Positions 4,313 to 5,364 of a DNA stretch of 5,364 nt are shown here, in pieces; position 1 is the first letter of the stretch, and the number at the start of each line of letters is the position of its first letter. The stretch is from contig JAKALG010000068.1 of the NCBI GenBank assembly GCA_021813235.1, forward strand, positions 1 to 5,364. The letters are read 5' to 3'. The DNA comes from a bacterium (GTDB lineage Bacteria; Patescibacteria; Paceibacteria; UBA9973). Both the position numbers and the translations under genes were made by a program. The notes beneath the pieces were generated by a model. That model searched no databases, had not been told where the DNA came from, and was given only the letters and a program-made list of their open reading frames with translations.

Positions 4313-5129
4313 GTTAAGCAAATATTTTGATGTGGATTTCGCAGAACGATTAACCCCACTTAAAATAAAAAAGAATCCATTCAGGGATTTGTTAATAGCA
4401 GATACTCACAAGCCCTTTGACAACAAGAATTGTTACAACATAACAATCAATGATAATCTTGATTGTGAAAATCTGATTATTGATGGTGATTGGTTTGATT
4501 TCTATTCCAAGAATCATTATCGGAAAACAATGAGTATAGATTTCAAAAGTGAGTTCAGGGAAGGATTTATTGATTTACGAGAAGCCGCAAGAAAATTCAA
4601 GCGTGTTTATTTCCTTGTTGCGAATCACGATAACAGATATAAAAAATGGCTATTCGATAATACACCGGTCGAAATGATTGACCTTGTGAATTATAATCTT
4701 GTGGAAGATTTAATTTCAACAATTCCGAACCTTAAAATCATTCAGCAAAAAAGTTCCACAGGCAGAGATATAAACTATATTTATAAATTTAAGAATATTG
4801 TCTTTAGCCATATCGAACAATCGGGCGCTGATGTATCTAAGGCTGTTCAGGAAATAGAAAAGAAATTACCCAAATGGAACACAACCTATAATCTTGGAAA
4901 CTATGAGGCGCTGTTTCAGGCACATAATCACACTTCGGCAAAAATCAGGTTTGGTGACAAATATTTATTTCAAATACCCTGCCTGATAGATATTAATGCT
5001 AAAGCCTTTGATTACGTTTTCTCTGGTAAGCTACAGGGCAACCCGCCTGCACTTGGATATACTATATTAATAAAAGATAAATCAGGAAACTTTGACCCTG
5101 CAAAATCATATATTGTGGATTTAAATTGA
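4290..5129 (+). CDS. Calcineurin-like metallophosphoesterase
   Basis: This 279-residue protein shows the full set of dimetal phosphoesterase motifs in order: 'IADTHKP' with D38-x-H40; 'IIDGDWFDF' with G66-D67 and D70; 'VANHDNR' with N112-H113-D114; 'VFSHIEQ' with H174; and 'QAHNHT' with H212-x-H214. The GNHD motif reads ANHD and GHTH reads AHNH, but every metal-ligand position is kept, so activity is expected. The family hydrolyses phosphomono- or diesters, including nucleotides and nucleic acids; the substrate cannot be told here. It is cytoplasmic, with no signal or membrane segment. The ATG overlaps the preceding gene by 23 bases and lacks a clear Shine-Dalgarno; the next in-frame ATG (M81) falls after two catalytic motifs, so this start or one near it must be right. 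Phages often carry such enzymes for nucleotide or DNA processing. Confidence 0.88.
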   Translation: MTKQDLTKLSKYFDVDFAERLTPLKIKKNPFRDLLIADTHKPFDNKNCYNITINDNLDCENLIIDGDWFDFYSKNHYRKTMSIDFKSEFREGFIDLREAARKFKRVYFLVANHDNRYKKWLFDNTPVEMIDLVNYNLVEDLISTIPNLKIIQQKSSTGRDINYIYKFKNIVFSHIEQSGADVSKAVQEIEKKLPKWNTTYNLGNYEALFQAHNHTSAKIRFGDKYLFQIPCLIDINAKAFDYVFSGKLQGNPPALGYTILIKDKSGNFDPAKSYIVDLN

Positions 5130-5132
5130 ATA

Positions 5133-5364
5133 ATGAAAATTGAATGTAATGAAAAACAGATTAGATTGATTGCAGAGGCATTAGAATATTATTCAAGGCA
5201 TCTTTCGGGGCAACTTGAAATAACGCTGTTTCCCGAACTTGTTTGGTGCAGAATGGTTAAGGAAGGGAAAGACTATAATGTTGCTCAGGGAATAATTAAT
5301 CTTGCTAAAATATATGGTTGGAATTTAAGTGCTAATGAAAATATCGGTGTGGGTAAATCAAAAA
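5133..5364 (+). CDS. Start of a small phage-type hypothetical protein, cut by window end
   Basis: ATG 5133 lies three bases after the phosphoesterase stop, and the frame stays open for 77 codons to the window edge. The N-terminus reads 'MKIECNEKQIRLIAEALEYY' followed by 'SRHLSGQLE'. The 'EALEYYSR..SGQLE' pattern resembles small phage hypothetical proteins that begin 'ALDFYSR.GIGQFE', a likeness from memory with no known function. It has no membrane helix or signal peptide. There is no strong Shine-Dalgarno, so coupling to the upstream gene is likely. The last bases visible encode 'NENIGVGKSK', so the true length and any C-terminal domain are unknown. Confidence 0.62.
   Translation, partial: MKIECNEKQIRLIAEALEYYSRHLSGQLEITLFPELVWCRMVKEGKDYNVAQGIINLAKIYGWNLSANENIGVGKSK

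Overview
This AT-rich window (about one third G+C by eye) looks like part of a tailed bacteriophage or prophage genome. The host is probably from the Bacteroidota or a nearby FCB-group lineage. Three things support this. All genes lie on the + strand and are small and tightly packed, most overlapping by 1-4 bases. The gene order runs from a beta-rich structural protein end into a holin/endolysin-type module. Two small secreted proteins carry Sec signal peptides ending in 'FA|Q', a cleavage style typical of Bacteroidota. No tRNA, rRNA, CRISPR array, insertion sequence or convincing terminator was seen.

Layout. Bases 2-346 are the C-terminal end of a Thr/Asn/Gly-rich, beta-strand-rich protein, probably a tail or receptor-binding component. 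Bases 346-1757 hold five small chained genes: a two-helix membrane protein, a TTG-started Cys-rich (zinc-ribbon-like) protein, two exported proteins, and a membrane-anchored coiled-coil protein with the layout of BhlA/UviB-type holin-like proteins. Bases 1760-2323 encode a class I SAM-dependent methyltransferase. Bases 2379-3708 are the clearest lysis block: a three-helix holin-like protein, a GH23/SLT-type lytic transglycosylase (probable endolysin), and a protein with a membrane helix at each end and a beta-rich periplasmic-type middle (spanin-like candidate). Bases 3737-4312 hold two small genes with unusual starts: a 59-residue GTG-started protein resembling the BPSL0761 family, and a 124-residue protein that appears to start at ACG. 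Bases 4290-5129 encode a calcineurin-like metallophosphoesterase. Bases 5133-5364 begin another small phage-type gene that runs off the window.

How the genes may work together. The 2379-3708 block has the three activities needed to lyse a Gram-negative cell: inner-membrane permeabilisation, peptidoglycan cleavage and, tentatively, outer-membrane disruption. The upstream exported and membrane proteins may regulate or assist lysis or modify the infected cell surface; this is inferred only from position and topology. The methyltransferase and phosphoesterase are accessory enzymes with unknown substrates. The observations most worth checking are the apparent ACG start at 3938, the ten-A run at the end of the methyltransferase whose -1 frame exactly fills the next gap, and the set of unassigned membrane and exported proteins around the lysis enzyme.
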